A stretch of 64,000 nt of DNA from Aquilaria yunnanensis (GCA_039654915.1 CM077599.1:80134001-80198000), one strand, 5' to 3'. Counted from the first letter of the stretch, positions 35,301 to 47,760 are shown. Numbers and translations are program-made. Notes: generated by a model from the letters alone, not told the origin.

Positions 35301-36334
35301 ATTAATAACTTCGTATTCAATGACATCACAAATAATATTATTTGTAATGTTCACTTGAGTTTAAAATGTTGAGTTAATTTATTTTAATTATTTGAATTTC
35401 ATTTTTCCCTTCTATTTTGAAAAACAAAATACATGATTTAAACTACGTGAAGGTATACTTATGCCATTTATGCATCAAATGCATAAGAAATGAAGGCATA
35501 TTTATGTCATTTATGAAATTAATGTATATTAAAGATGGTGCCAAATCAACATTACCATCGACAATGTTGGGTAGTTGTAACGAAGACTCGTCTTAGAGAG
35601 ACATGCTATTAAATTACATAATTATTCATATCTAACTTTCAAATTTGCATAATATGTATTAGTGTATTAACAATTATGTTTGCATGTGTGTTTGCCTATC
35701 CACAATGTTATGAATAGAATTCTAGATGCTGTCAGAGTAAAGAGTCAGTAATAAGGACATTTTAGTGCATTATAGATTCTTATCTAAGACTTTTATTGTT
35801 TGATGAGGCCATGTTTCAATCAAGGCTTCTTCAATTCCAGTTGCATTTTGATCTAGAATATTCTTCAATCCCACTTAAAAAAAAACCTGTTTTCTAACTT
35901 TTTTCTAGTGCTTTCTTTGTTATTTTATTTTGATTTAAAGAAAGAAAAAGATCCTCTTCTTCCTTCCCATTTATACCAATCGGATGCCTTTCAGAAACTC
36001 TCTTGGTTTGGAAAAGGAAAGGGGATTAGGAGTTTCATTCAGGCTTTTGAAAATAGGGAGCTAAGATTCTATTGACAATGCTACTTATTCGAAGTGAAAG
36101 AATAACTAGAAGCGGACAAGAATTATTTCTGTTTCTCTTTTTTCTTTTTTCTTACTTATTTTCTTTCTCTTACTTATTAATTTTATTTATTGTATTGCTA
36201 AATGATCCAAAGTATTTAGCTAACAAAATAAAAAGAAAAACTTAAAGGGTATCCCCTTTCTAATTTTATAATGAAAGACGATCGATAAAGCTCTACCCAT
36301 TACTAGTTTTTCTCTATTCCGCCCATATACCATG
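35301..36334. other. Intergenic; right part possibly mitochondrial in origin
   Basis: No nuclear gene is visible. From about 35930 the base composition shifts (ggatgcctttcagaaactctcttggtttggaaaagg...), and this part directly precedes the ccmB relic. It may be flanking mitochondrial DNA inserted with it, which needs a search to confirm. Confidence 0.35.
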
Positions 36335-36650
36335 GTAACACCCTTACTGCTAGGTTTTTAAACTAACTTTTCATGCCATTTTCATTTAGGTTCGATTCGG
36401 GTTCCTCCATTGCTTTCTTTTCCTTTCGCACCTTTCCCTCGAAATGAGAAAGATGATGATACACTTGAATTGTATTATTTAAGTACTCATTTGCTTACCA
36501 AAAGAGACGCTACCTGCCCTACTCGGTATTAAGGTCACAAATAGTTATTCAAATAAGCCGTATTTTCCGTGGTTTTCCCATGTTACAACTTTTAAATTAA
36601 TTTCGAGAGCCTAAACATACCCTTCTGAGTGGCATTCGTTCATATTTTTG
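36335..36650 (+). pseudogene. ccmB: Mitochondrial ccmB fragment in nuclear DNA (NUMT)
   Basis: The plus strand reads VTPLLLGF, then after a small indel FSCHFHLGSIRVPPLLSF, PFAPFPRNEKDDDTLELYYL and STHLLTK. After a deletion and a one-base frameshift it reads IQISRIFRGFPMLQLL and finally TLLSGIRS. This follows plant mitochondrial CcmB, a membrane subunit of the haem ABC transporter for cytochrome c maturation, in the same order. Proline-rich codons typical of the unedited mitochondrial gene are kept, arguing for DNA transfer rather than transfer of edited RNA. Frameshifts and stops rule out function. Confidence 0.8.
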
Positions 36651-37332
36651 GCTTACATTTGAACCGCTTGGTCCAAAGTTGTCTGGTGCCCTAGGTTGCG
36701 ACCTGTGCATGATTCTGATTCCATATTCCCTTTTTTTTCTTTGTTTGAGAATAATGTTTATAATTAGCGTCAGATGTTGAAATAAAATATCAACAATTGT
36801 AATAATTTTTTCAAATCTTTAACGCTAAAAGAAAAGAGAGTTAGCCCACTCCTCTCAAAGAAAAGGAATAGTGCTCGGGCCCCTAGACATAAGTAGGCAC
36901 AGGTATCTTCATTTTAGATTAATATATACAAAGGTTTTATACTATAATAAGTAATCATACATATGAATAATGTAAAAATGTTACTCCTACTATTTCACAT
37001 TGTTTGCTTTATTTGTGATTGGCGCAGAAATTAAAAAATAATTAAAGTATGTATTTTTTGACAACTTTACCCTTGAAAACAGAAACTTAAAAAAATAAAT
37101 AAAACACGGCAAATTTGGTTTTCAAATTAGACAAGACGGCGATGAGCACTGGAACCCCTATAATGTTCGAAAGAATGAGTTTGAAGCCGCTATTGCAGGC
37201 TTGGGCCATCTCGCCATGCTGGATACGCTCAAATTGGATAAGCGGGTCCATGGGTCAAGTAACCTGACCTAGTTGTCTTCTCCGTGAATCTCTTTCAGTA
37301 CCTCCGCCAGCTCCCTCTAATCCCTTAAGACT
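36651..37332. other. Intergenic with possible further organelle-derived DNA
   Basis: 'ctcctctcaaagaaaaggaatagtgctcgggcccctagacat' (36850-36892) looks like organelle spacer DNA. A GC-richer piece at 37135-37320 has a minus-strand frame (LDPWTRLSNLSVSSMARWP) that I cannot assign. No intact gene. Confidence 0.3.
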
Positions 37333-38529
37333 AGCTACAATAAAAAAATGCCTGTTGAAACATTTGTTATATGTGGCAATAACTTAAAAAATTGTCACAA
37401 TAGGATTGGTGAAACATTTTTTACAAATATCATAGATATGTTGCTATATCCAATGTCACTTAAAGTTTAAGTGACCTTTCGAATAAATGTTGCTACCCTA
37501 TTTTTGTCACATTTTAAAAATGTCATATTAAATAATTATAGAAAATAATGCACTACTGTTAAATTAAATATATTATACAATACTTTAAATATATTATATC
37601 ATACTTGGGTGGACTTGATTGGTCTTTTTATCAAATATATTATAAAATACTTGGGAGCACATGATTGGTCTTTTTATCCTTTTTTTTATACCCAATAGCG
37701 CAGACGAGCATCCAATCCATTTGTCCTCCATGATACTTATGCGTTTGATTTAATTAAATTAAGTAGAAGTATCAGATCTATTAATCAAAGAATCGAACCT
37801 GAGACCTCCACAAAAGTTTGAACATGCTTGCCATCTTGCGACTTCTTCTCTTTCCAAACAAAATCCTGATTTTAGTTTATTTGAACACCGAAAATTTAAA
37901 AGAAAGTGTGGGAAAAGAATCAAAAGAGTATTAAAATGGTGGCATTATTAATTAGTAATTAAAAACATGGCAAGAACGTTGGTGACCCAAAGCTGCGGTT
38001 ACTTGTTTTCTTGTTTTTAAGTTATGAGCATGATTTAATTAGTGGGGTTTGTGGATATGTTTAGATAATTAAAAAATCCATTTAAATAATTATTTAAGTA
38101 TTTTATTAAAACTAATAATAGAATTAATTATATTTGATTTGAATAAAACTAAAGAAACTTTGTTACATAGTTATATTTTTATTTGGAATACTGAAATATT
38201 GAAAATAGTATGTATTTTATACAAAAGGTGCATGATTCTAGAATGCATTGAACATAGTAATATTAATATCTACAAAAAAAATATATTAAAATTCTGTATC
38301 AGAAAAAAAAAAAAAGGAAAATGCTTAAAGCCGCTTAAATTCCAAAAATGTCAAGAATTCACCTTTTAATTACATTCAAACAAATGTGAACCATGAAATG
38401 TTACAAAAATGCCAAGTTAAAGTGACATTTATATTAAATGTCATTTTAATTATTTCTTAATTGTGTTTAGCAACATTTGTAAAAAATGTCACTAGGAAAA
38501 CGTCACTAGAAACCTATTTTGTTGTAGTT
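37333..38529. mobile_element. CACTA-type non-autonomous element
   Basis: The left end AGCTACAATAAAA and the inverse of the right end AACTACAACAAAA form short TIRs resembling CACTACAACAAAA. The 3 bp repeat ACT flanks the element (37330-37332 and 38530-38532). Subterminal words 'gaaacatttgttatatgtg', 'aaaatgtcac' and 'aacatttgtaaaaaatgtcact' recur inverted at the two ends. The first base differs from canonical CACTA, so it is either mutated or from a related family. It has no transposase, and the small frame at 38139-38369 is AT-rich noise. Confidence 0.6.
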
Positions 38530-38532
38530 ACT

Positions 38533-40615
38533 CACAAGTTCTGTAGGCATTGAGGGGGGATGAAGAATCATTTATTCTACAGAAAACTGTCGGGACATTA
38601 TTATTTCTAGGCTGGTAAGGGAGGCGGTGAAGAGGAAAAAAGAAAACTCGACTGGAAGTGCCAGTTGCTCCAAGAAATAGGAGTGAATAACCAAGTTTCA
38701 GAGAAGCAAAGCATAGAAAAAGGGGATTAAGTATACAAAAGAGAAAAGCGGAAAGAGATTGATTTTAAAAAATGAGATTGAAAGGGCAATAATGGTAAAC
38801 TTTTTTGGTAAACTAACTGAAGAAAGAGAATGGTATAAATAATTTACAATAGCTCAATATGAAAAATGACGTAAAGAACATGAGATGGAGTTGGTATTTT
38901 GTATAATTAAATTATCTATAATTACATGATCATCTATCTAAAATAGAAAAAAATAGCATTTGTGTTAATATGAATAATGAAAGATATAAAAATAAATTTT
39001 CATGATTAAAAGTAACTCAAAAACTCGGTTCACCTAAAAATTTTGCTGTTGGAAAAGACGTTTGCCGAAAAAAATATTTTTGACTCAATGTGTGTTATCA
39101 TAAAGTGTTGATTCCATGATTCCGGCAACGGACTGGCTCTTTGTCCAGCTGATGGAGTCAGAATAAAAACGTGATGTCGGGTTTTTCCCCGAAACAAACA
39201 GTAGTTATTGGAAATAATGTTTTCAATACTAATTTTGAAATGATATATAAGCTACCGTTAATTTTTTTTTTTTTTGAACGGTAACGGCAATAAAAATATT
39301 ATTAAAAAATAATCCCAGTTTAAGAAAAATTCTAAAATTAAAAATCAAACTCTCATAAGGAAAAAAATTACAACCAAATCCCAAAACCTCAAATAACCCT
39401 AAAAGAAAAACAATAACTGAAAACTCCTAAATACACATATACCTTACGTACCCAAATCCTACAAAGTCAAGTAATTACACACTTTAGCATCCAAATCACG
39501 ACACCCAAGTCCTAAGAATACCAATTAACAAAAGCACCTTTAAAATTTTGCTTTTTATTTTCTGGTTAATGACTCGAATAATAGTAATTCATTTACAATT
39601 TTTTTAATCTACTTAAATTTAAACTCTGGTCTAACATTATTTCCAATAACTACATGTTCCATTTCATGAATTATAAACAACAGTTATAATAAAAGGTACG
39701 GCCTTTCATATACTTATTTAACAAATTTATTGAATTGACCGCCAGCACATTACTAATGAGGTGGGGATCCACTTTGACGTGAAGCTTCGAGCACTCTACA
39801 TGTTGGGAAAATGAAATTAGCTTCACCCGTTGTTGTTTCTTATCCCAAATAAATCTATAAATAGATATGAAAGCAGGTAAATTACCTATATGGTCATTTT
39901 ACATATTTTTAAAATTTGAAATTAATTCTTCAGATAACTTTTGTATGTTTGACTAAATGACTAAGTGACACGTGGCAATTTCCAATACTACCCCTCAATG
40001 TATACACCTGTCCAAAAGTGATTTGTTCTCAATTTGGCATCGTACAATTTAATGCATATTTACAAGTTAGACCAATGGCTTAGGTGTACGACACATGTAC
40101 TGAAACTACCTGCGATCAATAATTTTTTATTTCAACGTTGCTTTTAAACCCACGTTCCCTAAACTTTTTTCTTCTTTTGTTTCCCACATCCTACATCCCA
40201 TGTCCCTTACAGTTACCTTTATTTTTATAATCCACATCCAAAAGCAGTTACCTAATATATGTTGCGTGCCCACTACTCTACTTATCGGCAACATCGTTTC
40301 AGTTACAGAAACTAAGGATATATATTTTACAGACCATTACAGTTTTTTGCTTTCTTAAATTCTCGGTTCATTCATCTTGTACCAGCAACCTTTCAAAAAC
40401 AGGCAAGAAATATTGTGTTCCACGAGGAAGCAAGTTGAAGCACCATAATTCTGTTGTCCAACCTTCACCTGCACCACTAACAAGTACAACTTTACCATCA
40501 CTATATATTTTTCTAAAACAAACAATAAATTTTATTAAATTTCCAATTTTCAACTAAAAGATAATTGTAGCAGAAAGTATTGCAGCAAAGAGTAGCAGAT
40601 CATCTCAACACAAGT
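38533..40615. other. Intergenic, AT-rich
   Basis: No gene is recognised. The minus-strand frame at 40368-40553 (SDGKVVLVSGAGEGWTTELW) has no motif I can assign, although its composition is more protein-like than its surroundings. Confidence 0.45.
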
Positions 40616-42540
40616 ATTTTACTTGTTTTTTATTTAAGATCAAAGACTTTCAAGCTTTTCAGTCTACCTATCTAAGTTGTCTGACTATGCATAACACAAT
40701 TTTTTCAGAATCAGCAACAGAAAACTCATTTCAGCAAAATCATGAAGACCAACCATTAAAATTACAGTACGAAATAGCAGAAAATATGAACAAAGGTATT
40801 TTACATAAAATTTTTTGTGATCAAACTTTTCAATATACTATCTAAGTTGTCTTACTATGCATAATTCAATTTTTCAAAATCAGCAACAACGAACTCATCT
40901 CAGCCACTTCAAATGTTGGTGTAAGGTGTACAGAAATGCCAATTTTGAAGTAACACAGGAAGTGCAGCAGTGAGGACAACCAAATCTGAAATCTGAAAAC
41001 ATGTATGAATGTTCTTTTTTCCTAACAAACCTTTTATCTACAGTTAGATATCTAACACAGTTTTTCAATTCCCAAATGATACAAGCAATTTGCAACACTC
41101 GCAGCGAATTGAAGTAGGAAGCACAAGCACATCTCAAAACAGGGACACGCAACAGAGACAGGTTATTAAACTCAGCACAAGTTCTTATATGTTTAAAACC
41201 CCCCATTAAATCTAATTCATATTTCATACTTATTCATCGTAGAGAAGCAACAAACACCCATGTTCCAATTTGACACCGACCAGAATCAATAATAGCAATG
41301 AAAAAATATCAGCCAATTATGTTTGTAGACTATGATTAGGATCCAGAAATCAACAAGTTTACATCCACATTTCAGCCTCAAAAAGGTAAAATGACCTATT
41401 TCCATAGGTGTTTAATTGCTTCTTTTCCACCAAAAGCAGCTACTAACTACATTTTACTGAAGTTGCAGGTTCCATTATCTATTGACAATGCATATATCCA
41501 GGTTCCTGATTAATTATTAGCAAATTTTCTATTTTACAATTGAAATATATGATGGAATATTTTGTTAGTGAAACAGATATGTTATGGAAGTGTTTAAAGA
41601 AAACATAAAGTACCCATACAAGATGCAATTATCACATCTAGACCTACAACCATATATTTAGAATCATAGGTTTCTTGTATGTTCATGAAGTACTTACAAC
41701 TGATAGTAACTCCAAAACATTATTTGTCCAAATTCCATCAGGCCCTTACTGCTTTAGTATGGAAATGCAATCCATTCTTTTACATGGTTTTTTTCCTATA
41801 ATATTTATTTACATAAAATGTGTTTTTCTTTAAGTTATTTAACTGCTATAAAACATATTTTGGCCTTACAAACTGAAAGAGTTCACTTTTCTGAATAATG
41901 TTCCCAAATCAAAATATAATTGGTTTTACCAGGTTCCAACTTAGTATTCTTTCATGTGATTCAATATCTTACTATGACTATTTTTTGCAATTAAAAAATA
42001 TCAGCTATTTCTGTTTGTAGACTAATATTAAAATCCAGAAACCAACAAGTTTGCATCCACATTTCAACCTCAAAAAAGTAAAGTGAACTATTTCCATATG
42101 TGTTTAATTAATTCTTATCACATAAAAGCAGTTACTAACTACATCTTGCTGAAATAGCAGGTTCCATTCTCTATCAACAACACATGTATATAGAATGGCA
42201 AGTTCCAGGTTCCTAATTAATTATTATCAAGTTTTCTATTATACAATTGAAATATATGATGGAATGTAGTATTTTTTTAGTTAAATAGATATGTTATGAA
42301 AGTGTTTAAAGAAAACATGGTACCCATAAATGATTCAATTATTCCATCTACATCTACACCCATATATCTAGAATGGTAGGTTTATTGTATGGACTTTTTT
42401 CCTATTATGTTTATTTACTTAAGATGTTTATTTTTAAGTTATTTAACTACTGCAAAACTTATTTTTCCCTTACAAACTGAGAAATTCACTATTCTGAATA
42501 ATGTTTCAGAAACAAAACATAATTCATTTTAACCATGACC
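40616..42540. repeat. Two nested levels of tandem duplication
   Basis: A unit of about 165-180 bp containing 'ctatctaagttgtctgactatgcataa' and 'tcagaatcagcaaca' occurs at 40640-40735 and 40805-40890. A larger unit of about 690 bp occurs at 41295-41960 and 41990-42530 and shares, in order, 'aaaaaatatcagc', 'gtttgtagact', 'caacaagtttacatccacatttcagcctcaaaaa', 'gcaggttccatt', 'caattgaaatatatgatggaat' and 'gtgtttaaagaaaacat'. The copies have diverged substantially. No gene is recognised. Confidence 0.7.
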
Positions 42541-45231
42541 ACATATAAGGATAATGTCAAATAACAGATTCCTTAAGTAAATAACCGGTTCAGGATAACA
42601 TTAATTTACACTTAGAAAACCACATTGCATTTTTATTTTTATAATCATGATATTTGTTCTTAGTATCTAAGTGTAACACACACTTTTATAGGAGAATAGT
42701 AAGTGTTAGATAGACAATGCATGCATCCACAACAACAAGTACAAAAAATGGTTAGGTCATGAAAGGTTTACGCGTACCTTGCTGGTGCTATTCCACCTCT
42801 CTTAGCTTCTTTTTTCTGATATTTTTCTATTCTTTATTCGTCCAATTTTGTACGCCTGAGAAAAGATGTAATGAAAAAATTGTTAGGCCGATGTAGATGT
42901 TAGCTAAAGTTAAAGAAAATAAAGATGAATGAGTTTAGTAAATTACTTTTCTGAGCAAGCCCGTTCGGATCCAAACTAGATGCACAATCCAGACTTGTAC
43001 ACATTAAAAAAGATGGAAGAAAAAAATAGTTAGGCCAATGTAGCTACCTATACTTACAAAAAAAAAAAAAAACAAGATCGGTAAGTACTATAAGTTACTT
43101 TTTCAGAGCAAGCCCCGCCAGGGAAGATTAGTGAGGGAACCGCTGCTAATGGAGCCATTCATATCTCGAAGAGGTAATAAAAAGAATGTAAGAAAGGTAT
43201 GAAGGACGGGAATTCATTCAAGCTCGGATCTATAAAAAACCAAAGTTTGTCATAGAAATAAAAATGTTTCAGCATAGATCTATTAAAAACCATAGCAATT
43301 TTGCGTGAACGCCTTAAAAAACCGTTAAAAAAAGATTAAAAGGTACTAATTAATAAAAAAAATTGGGAATCTGAAAATTGCTCCACCATTGAAGGTGGCC
43401 CGTCACCAGTGAATGAAAATAATCCGTGGCTAGGCGCTTAGGCGACAACGGTACCCACAAAAGTTAAGAAAACACAGAGAAAAAAAAGACCAACCCTGAT
43501 ATGTGAGCATTGATCTACAAAAATCATTCAACTTTTTTTACCAAGACCTTTGCAGAGAAATAAATCAAGAAGAAAACCCAACCATTTGGAAAAAAAAATT
43601 TAAAGGTGGATTAATATCCTCCTCCTACCGTTGCGTCGCTGAAACAAGAAGACAACCAGTGAGGAATGGCGAAAGAGTGGCAGCTATGGTTGATGCGAAC
43701 AAGAGAAGGCCTCACATTTGGGTGACGGCAACAAAATGAGGAAAAGACTGAGACTAAGCTAGGGTTCCAACAAAAAAAGATTATTTATAAGCCTCCTAAA
43801 AAGGAAAAAGCACTCCTTCAACGTTCATGTATTATGAGCTCGCCACTTTAGCCTATAGAGTATATTTTATGTCATTCTTAGTTTTCTCTCCTTTCACTCT
43901 TCTCCATTGCGCATCGTTTGTCTCATTTTTTTTTATTTAAACCGTTCCTCTTCTCGGCCTTCCTTTAGAATACTTTGGGCCGATTTTCCTCCTTTCATTC
44001 TTGGATCTGGAGCATTTGTTTAACATTTTTTTAACCATTCATTTATTGGGCTATACATTTTAAACCTTATGGCCAACGTGCATATTCATTTGGGTTATGC
44101 CTATTTGTTTGGTGTATGGTCCACATTTAAATGGATTTGGACCAATGTTTTTCTATCCATTATCATTTCATTAATACATACCTTAACAAATTAAATTAAA
44201 TAAAAATAAATGAAAATTTTTAAAAACATTTGTTGGAAACACTTATTGACTTCCTCTACAAAGTTCTTATATTAACTTAAATAAATAATTAAAAAAGAAC
44301 ACAAACTTTTTAGACAGATTATTTTGAAATTGCTTTTTATTTTCTTATATTTTACAATGAATAAAATATAGAACTTTTTTTTTCTCTTTTTCTTATTCCT
44401 TTTCTGCACTTTTTGTTTAACTATTCACATTGTTTTACTTTTAAAATTATTTTGAAATTAATTTGTCACTTTGTTTAGTTGTACAATTACCAAATAGAAT
44501 ATGCAATTTTATTCCTTTTTTTTTCGCTTTTATCCCATTCACATTGATTTTATTTTTCAAATTGTATAGTGTAGTGATATTGGTCTCACTTATAAAAGCA
44601 TATATTTTTCATTATGTATATATAACATTTTATCATGGACTCATTCCCTGTTAAGATTATTGCTATCATTCTCTCTAAAAGCTCGGAGACCCGGAGAATT
44701 TGGAAATCGTGCTTTTGTCCATTGTAGTTTTGCATTGACTTTTACTTGCTCAACGATATTTATATTACTGGATGTTTCACAACTCATTTAGAATTAATAT
44801 CTAAATCGACCTTCCTGTAGGTTCAATAATTTGAGAGATTTTGGCCATCCCATCTCTATCTTTTTCCATGGTGCCATATAATATTTCAAGTATAAATTAT
44901 TTACAGAAGAATTGCACTTCATTTATATTTCATTCACTCATGAGATCCTTGTGGTAAAGTACCTTTACGTAATTTTTTCGGGTATGCTTTGACATTGTGT
45001 TTGTGAGCCGAAGCATATCATATATTTGATTCAAGGTTACTCAAAACCTTCACACCAAAGTTGATGTTATCATTGTAACAATTATTACGAGGTGGCCTAA
45101 TGAACCTTGTATGACTCACAAACCTTCCCACATGGAGTTATATTCAAAAACTTACATTTTTTTTTTATACATTTTTTCATTAAGATCTTATATATACATC
45201 TAATTAAAGACATATATATATGAACTAATAT
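42541..45231. other. Intergenic, possible Helitron body
   Basis: Contains two diverged copies of a segment with 'gagcaagcccgttcgg' (42955) and 'gagcaagccccgccag' (43105), a GC-richer stretch (43380-43740) with an unassigned 78-codon frame, and AT-rich DNA up to the Helitron end. No Rep/helicase or RPA domain is recognisable. Confidence 0.35.
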
Positions 45232-45261
45232 CCCGTCCGTTAGACGGGTTATGAAACTAGT
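45232..45261 (+). mobile_element. Helitron 3' terminus
   Basis: The perfect 6 bp stem CCCGTC-CGTTA-GACGGG (45232-45248) is followed by TTATGAAA and then CTAG, with T next (45257-45261). A short GC-rich hairpin about 8-12 bases before CTRR followed by T is the Helitron 3' signature. The matching 5' end (expected to start TC after an A) was not located, so element length is unknown. Confidence 0.65.
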
Positions 45262-46120
45262 TGTCTTAAAATACGCTACATAGATTCCTAAAAACTACAA
45301 TAAGGAACATAATACACATAAATACTAATAAACCACATTATTTTTTTAACACAAAAAGCTAAATCTAGAGTCATTTTATTTTAATTTAAATTAACTTAAT
45401 CTAAAATAATTTATTTTTATATTTATATATTTTTTACTTGAAATTAATTTCATTTAAAAATTAATATTATTTAGATGAAATAATTCATTGATTATAAAAT
45501 TATTATGGTACCACTTTCTCTATTTCACAAAAAATGATCCTTTTACTATTTACTATTTAAAATAATTAATTTATAATCTATTTCTTTTAAAATATATAAT
45601 AAAATATAAATTTTAATATGAAAATGGAACTTTAAAAATTATAATTTCTAATTTTTTTCATATATATTAATATAAATATATTTAAGTCAAACCTTAGTCA
45701 AAAAGTAAAAGGCAAACTACTACTAAATGGAGGAATTATTAATTTTTTTTATAAATTTTACTTTCTTAGGTATTAAAAAATTTATAAAAATTTAATAACA
45801 TGATAAAAATTTTGTTTCAAATGAATTATTAAACCTATATAATATTAAATTTCTAATAGGTAAAAAAAATAGTCTATACACTCTAAGATGAAACATATTT
45901 AAATATGTCTAATGCAAAAATACTAAAATTTCTGAATTTTACAAAACATATTTAAATAATCAGAAAACGGTGTGGGAAGTGGGACCACGCGCTAGGTAGG
46001 GATAGGGAAAAAAGAGTAAAAAATCGGTTAAAAAGAAATGCCGGCAGGACATCAAGAGGTCGCCGCTCGCCTAGGATTTCCCGCGTGACACGTAGCTCCG
46101 GACAACGTTATCATAATGTC
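45262..46120. other. Very AT-rich spacer upstream of the ERF promoter
   Basis: No gene. From about 45965 the sequence becomes GC-richer (ggtgtgggaagtgggaccacgcgc) and is non-repetitive, probably the distal promoter of the ERF gene. Confidence 0.5.
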
Positions 46121-46127
46121 TCGCTTG

Positions 46128-46181
46128 GGCGGCGCCTCTCAGTCAAATCTTCCCTTGACTCACTTGCTCCTCTTTATATAA
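46128..46181 (+). promoter_or_regulatory. ERF core promoter: GCC-box core, paired W-boxes, TATA box
   Basis: A GCC-box core (GCCGCC on the minus strand, 46128-46133) lies just upstream of two W-box cores in inverted arrangement (AGTCAA 46141-46146 and TTGACT 46155-46160). A TATA box, TATATAA, lies at 46175-46181, about 86 bases before the ATG. The W-box is the WRKY site and the GCC box the ERF site, so stress or defence induction and feedback by ERFs are plausible. That regulation is inferred from motifs alone. Confidence 0.6.
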
Positions 46182-46266
46182 CCCACCTCCTCACCCCCCC
46201 ACCCCTAGCCGGAAGTAAAACATAAAAAGAAGCTGAAGCTCCCGCCCACCACCTGCTCAACAAGAA

Positions 46267-46941
46267 ATGGCTCCAAAAACCTTTTCGAATCCCTCCACCA
46301 GGAAAGCTAAACCTACCGCTACCGCCCAAGATCGGAGCTCGGAGACGCATTACAGGGGCGTCCGGAAGAGGCCGTGGGGTCGTTATGCAGCCGAGATTCG
46401 GGATCCCGGGAAGAAGAGCCGGGTCTGGCTGGGGACGTTTGACACCGCCGAGGAAGCTGCTAGGGCTTATGATGCGAGGGCGCGTGAGTTCCGGGGCTCC
46501 AAGGCCAAGACTAACTTCCCCACGCCGGAGGAGGTGAACGTGTTCGCCGGCACTGGTACCGGGAAGAAGGATCCGAGCCAGGGGAGTCCGAGTGAGAGCA
46601 GTACGGTGGAGGACTCGACTTGTCCACCGCCGCAGAAGCCTGTTATCGGCGCCGGAGAAGTTATGGGGCGTTTCCCGTTCGCATGCCAGCAGCAGCAGAG
46701 CTTGTTGGGGCTAGGAGGGTTCGTGCACGCGCCGCCGGTTTTGTTTTTCGATCCATTCGGAAGGGCGGAGGTTGTCGGTCAGGTGTACCCCATTCGAATC
46801 GAACCAGTCCGGACGGATCTGAGCATCGGTTTAGGCAGCGGCGTTCAGAGCGAGTCCGATTCATCGTCCGCCATCGATTGCAAGCCTACGGCGAAAGTTC
46901 TGGATCTCGATCTAAACCTCCCGGCGTCGGTGGATGCTTAG
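46267..46941 (+). CDS. Class II ERF transcriptional repressor (AP2/ERF domain, EAR motif)
   Basis: Intronless frame of 224 residues, ATG in good context (acaagaaATGGCT). A single AP2/ERF domain spans about residues 29-85 ([20 protein letters not shown], then [17 protein letters not shown]). Ala14 and Asp19 of the domain mark it as ERF rather than DREB type, predicting GCC-box binding. The C-terminus carries an EAR repression motif, LDLDLNLP (212-219), which recruits TOPLESS-type co-repressors. The preceding DLSIGLGSG and [10 protein letters not shown] blocks are typical of the ERF3/ERF4/ERF7 group (subfamily VIII). It should act in the nucleus as an ethylene- or stress-related repressor. The coding region is far more GC-rich than its surroundings, normal for this family. 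No defects are seen, and the ortholog cannot be named from sequence alone. Confidence 0.96.
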   Translation: MAPKTFSNPSTRKAKPTATAQDRSSETHYRGVRKRPWGRYAAEIRDPGKKSRVWLGTFDTAEEAARAYDARAREFRGSKAKTNFPTPEEVNVFAGTGTGKKDPSQGSPSESSTVEDSTCPPPQKPVIGAGEVMGRFPFACQQQQSLLGLGGFVHAPPVLFFDPFGRAEVVGQVYPIRIEPVRTDLSIGLGSGVQSESDSSSAIDCKPTAKVLDLDLNLPASVDA

Positions 46942-47560
46942 AGACTAACAGTACTTTTACTTGTTTTTGTCAGCATTGGATAGGAAGAAAATTAATTACA
47001 GGGATGATGAAGATGAACCTTTTTAGAGGTGGTTTGTCCTTGGATGTAAATACTCTTATTAATTAGGGCGTTGATCAGCTATTATCCCTTTTAGATTTTA
47101 GCTGCGAAGGGAAAAGGAGAGAGATTTTCCTTCTACGAAAAGTTGTTAAATTTTGGTTGTACCTTTACTTGACAGATCGTTGCACCAGTGGAATATGACA
47201 TGCTGCTAATTTTCATTTGCTACAAATCGTGTGTAATTACCTAACCAATTAAGAGTTCAATCATCGGGAAATTAAAAGCTTCTAAATATTAGAAATTTCC
47301 TATTGGAAGATTAATTGTGTGTTGAATATTTGGCCAAATGTTCAATTAGCTTACAAAAGTTTATTGTTATGCTTAATAGCATGAAGTTTAAGACGAATTG
47401 TTTCATTAATAATTTATCCGGAAAAAGTTAAACTGTCTCATCAATAAATGTTTTAGGACTTGAAAAGTTACATGTTGAAACCCTGAGGGCGCAAATAAGT
47501 GTTGGATCATACAGTTGGCAGTTCTAGCGTAATTGTTCTGAAGGTATAGTTTAGTAGTGG
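46942..47560. other. ERF 3' UTR and downstream spacer
   Basis: AT-rich sequence with no second gene. The 3' UTR end cannot be fixed; no canonical AATAAA stands out at a typical distance. Confidence 0.4.
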
Positions 47561-47760
47561 AATTGAAAGAAAGATTGTGATCCAAATTCGGGTGCAGCGT
47601 CGGCAAAAGAAAAGAGGGAGGGAGAGAGAGAGAGAATCGGGGGCGGTGGGACCCGGAGCGGAATTCCGTGTTGACGGGGTGCATGTCGTGATTGCGGTTG
47701 CCGCCACGTGGAGCGTCGCCGCCCAAGTCGGTTATTGTAATAAATCTTGTACCATTTCTC
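47561..47760. other. Isolated GC-rich island with G-box
   Basis: Contains a purine run (agagggagggagagagagagaga, 47614-47636) and CCACGTGG (G-box, about 47703-47710). Overlapping frames on both strands show no protein motif. It may be a remnant promoter or first exon of a lost gene. Confidence 0.35.

Noticed and set aside
36385..36400. GGTTCGATTCGGG resembling a tRNA T-arm
   Set aside because: No acceptor stem or anticodon arm surrounds it; it lies within the ccmB coding match.
37135..37320. GC-richer piece tested as a membrane transporter or organelle gene
   Set aside because: Each frame has stops, and no family motif could be named with confidence.
40895..41227. 110-codon minus-strand frame considered as an RPA or Helitron protein
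   Set aside because: No OB-fold or zinc-finger pattern matched, and the Cys spacing is irregular.
46620..47066. 148-codon frame overlapping the ERF gene
   Set aside because: It lies in another frame of a GC-rich coding region; low-complexity Arg/Ala text, no motif.
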